A stretch of DNA of 64,000 nucleotides, taken from Bathymodiolus brooksi (lineage: Eukaryota > Mollusca > Bivalvia > Mytilida > Modiolidae). A program made the translations under genes and the position numbers. Below the pieces are notes generated by a model, which had not been told where the DNA came from, ran no database searches, and saw only the letters and a list, made by a program, of their open reading frames with translations. Positions within the stretch are counted from its first letter, which is position 1. Every line of letters starts with the position of its first letter. The stretch spans positions 12,043,506 through 12,107,505 of the forward strand of contig OY804579.1 in NCBI GenBank assembly GCA_963680875.1. The letters are read 5' to 3'. Positions 55,501 to 58,500 of this stretch are shown piece by piece.

Positions 55501-58500
55501 CATTTGGCTGAGGGGTTTCAGAGGAGAAGATTAAAATGTGAAAAGTTAACGGACGACAGACGACAAGTGATGGCAAAAGCTCACATTGCCTTTGGCAAGG
55601 TGAGCTAAAAATCAAATCAAATCATCCCGATCAGGCTGATCAGATGTTTCTGGTTTAACCCACTTTATTTTAGGCATTGGTGTAATTTTTCTATTTGGTC
55701 CATTTAACCCCATTAAATCTTGGAAACCATAAGAGATAGAGGAATTATTTTTAAAGCCCACCAATAACTTATAAAGATAATCCTTTTGCAAAACCGGCTT
55801 TAGTTTAAAATTTGATGGAAAAAAATGAAAAAGAAAACTAGAGGCTCAGGTGAGCCTGTATCGCTCACCTGACATAAATAAGTCCTCTTAAGAATGTCTG
55901 CATGCTGAATACATCTAAGTTACTATTCAAATCCCATACTGCCATAGGGTTCTATGTTAAAACTATGTCTGCTCATGGCAGCCATCTTGGATGGAGGTCG
56001 TGGTCACCGGACACAATTTTGAAAGTATACTACCCAAGGACCATCCATGCCATGTTTGCTTTAAATTGGCTGACTGGTTTCAGAAGAGAAGACTTTTAAA
56101 CAATTTTCCCATAGGGTCCTATGTTAAAACTATGTCTGCTGACGGTGGCCATTTTGAACCGAGATCGGGATCACTGAACACAATTTTGGAAGTTGACCAC
56201 CTAAGGACCATCGATGACATGTTTGCTATATTGGCTTACTAGTTTCAGAGGAGAAGATTTTAAAACATTTTTTCCCATAGGGTCCTATGTTAAAACTACA
56301 GTATGTCTGCTGAAGGTGGCCATCTTGGATGGAGGTCAGGGTCACTGGACACAATTTTCAAAATTGACCACTTAAGGACCATCCATGCCATGTTTGCTTT
56401 AAATTGGCTTACTGGTTTCAGAGAAGAAGATTTTTAAATATATTTCCCATAGGGTCCTATGTTAAAACTATGTTCGCTGATGGTTGCCATCTTGGATGGA
56501 GGTCGGGGTCACAGGACATAATTTTGAAAGTTGACCACCTAAGGACCATTCATCCCATGTTTGCTTTAAACTAACTTACTGGTTTCAGAGGAGAAGACTT
56601 TTAAACATTTTTTCCATAGGGTCCAATGTTAAAATTAAGTCGAGTCATGGTGGCCATCTTGAATTTCCGATCAGCAAACGATTCACAAGTTTAGTACAGG
56701 ACCACCCAATGATCATTCCTGCAAAGCCACAATTCAATTGGCTTAGTGGTTTCTAACAAGAAGATTTTTAAAATTTCGACCAATCAGAACACATTATAGG
56801 CCCTGGCAGCCATGTTGGATTTCCGATCAGCACCAAAAACACAAATCTTGTATATGACCATCCAATGAACATTTCTGCCAAGTTTGGTTCAAATCTGTTT
56901 TGTGGTTTCAGAAAAAAAGATGAAAATGTGAAATTCCCATAGGGTCCAATGTTAAACTAAGTCGAGTCATGGCGGCCATCTTGAATTTCCGATTGGCAAA
57001 CGATTCACAAGTTTAGTACAGGACCACCCAATGATCATTCCTGCAAAGCCACAATTCAATTGGCTTAGTGGTTTCTAACAAGAAGATTTTTAAAATTTCA
57101 ACCAATCAGAACACATTATGGGCCCTGGCAGCCATGTTGGATTTCCGATCAGCGCCAAAAACAAAAATCTTGTATATGACCATCCAATGAACATTTCTGC
57201 CAAGTTTGGTTCAAATCTGTTTTGTGGTTTCAGAAAAAAAGATGAAAATGTGAAATTCCCATAGGGTCCAATGTTAAACAAGTCGAGTTATGGCGGCCAT
57301 CTTGAATTTCCGATCGGCAAACGATTCACAATTTTAGTACAGGACCACCCAATGATCATTCCTGCAAAGTCACAATTCAATTGACTTAGTGGTTTCTAAC
57401 AAGAAGATTTTTAAAATTTCGACCAATCAGAACACATTATAGGCCCTGGCAGCCATGTTGGATTTCCGATCAGCACCAAAAACACAAATCTTGTATATGA
57501 CCATCCAATGAACATTTCTGCCAAGTTTGGTTCAAATCTGTTTTGTGGTTTCAGAAAAAAAGATGAAAATGTGAAATTCCCATAGGGTCCAATGTTAAAC
57601 TAAGTCGAGTCATGGCGGCCATCTTGATTTCCGATTGGCAAACGATTCACAAGTTTAGTACAGGACCACCCAATGATCATTCCTGCAAAGCCACAATTCA
57701 ATCGGCTTAGTGGTTTCTAACAAGAAGATTTTTAAAATTTCAACCAATCAGAACACATTATGGGCCCTGGCAGCCATGTTGGATTTCCGATCAGTGCCAA
57801 AAACAAAAATCTTGTATATGACCATCCAATGAACATTTCTGCCAAGTTTGGTTCAAATCTGTTTTGTGGTTTCAGAAAAAAAGATGAAAATGTGAAATTC
57901 CCATAGGGTCCAATGTTAAACAAGTCGAGTTATGGCGACCATCTTGAATTTCCGATCGGCAAACGATTCACAATTTTAGTACAGGACCACCCAATGATCA
58001 TTCCTGCAAAGTCACAATTCAATTGACTTAGTGGTTTCTGACAAGAAGATTTTTAAAATTTCAGCCAATGAGAACACATTATGGACCCTGGCAGCCATGT
58101 TGGATTTCAAATCAGCACCAAAAACACAAATCTGGTAGAGGACCATCCAGTGAACATTTCTGGCAAGTTTGACTGATTTCTGTTCAGCGGTTTCAGAGAA
58201 GAAGATTTAAATGTGAAAAGCTAACGGATGGACGACGGACGCTTACCCATGACAAAAGCTCACATGGCCTATGGCCAGGTGAGCTAAAAAAATAATTTGA
58301 CACTTGTTGGCCTTTTTCGGTTGACTTTATATTAGAAACCATAAGAAATTGAGGAAATCTGTCAACACTCGACCTCAAGTTCTCCGCTCAATTAATTTTA
58401 AAAAAAGAAACATGTTACAAATTACTGAATTGTCACACATAATTAAGGTTTAGATCTAGATCATGTACACATGACAAAAGAAACCGATTGGCATCGTCTG

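Noticed and set aside
49574..55511. Plus-strand frames with repeated [14 protein letters not shown] and [15 protein letters not shown]
   Set aside because: Same reasoning: translations of the ~155-bp monomers inside transposable elements.
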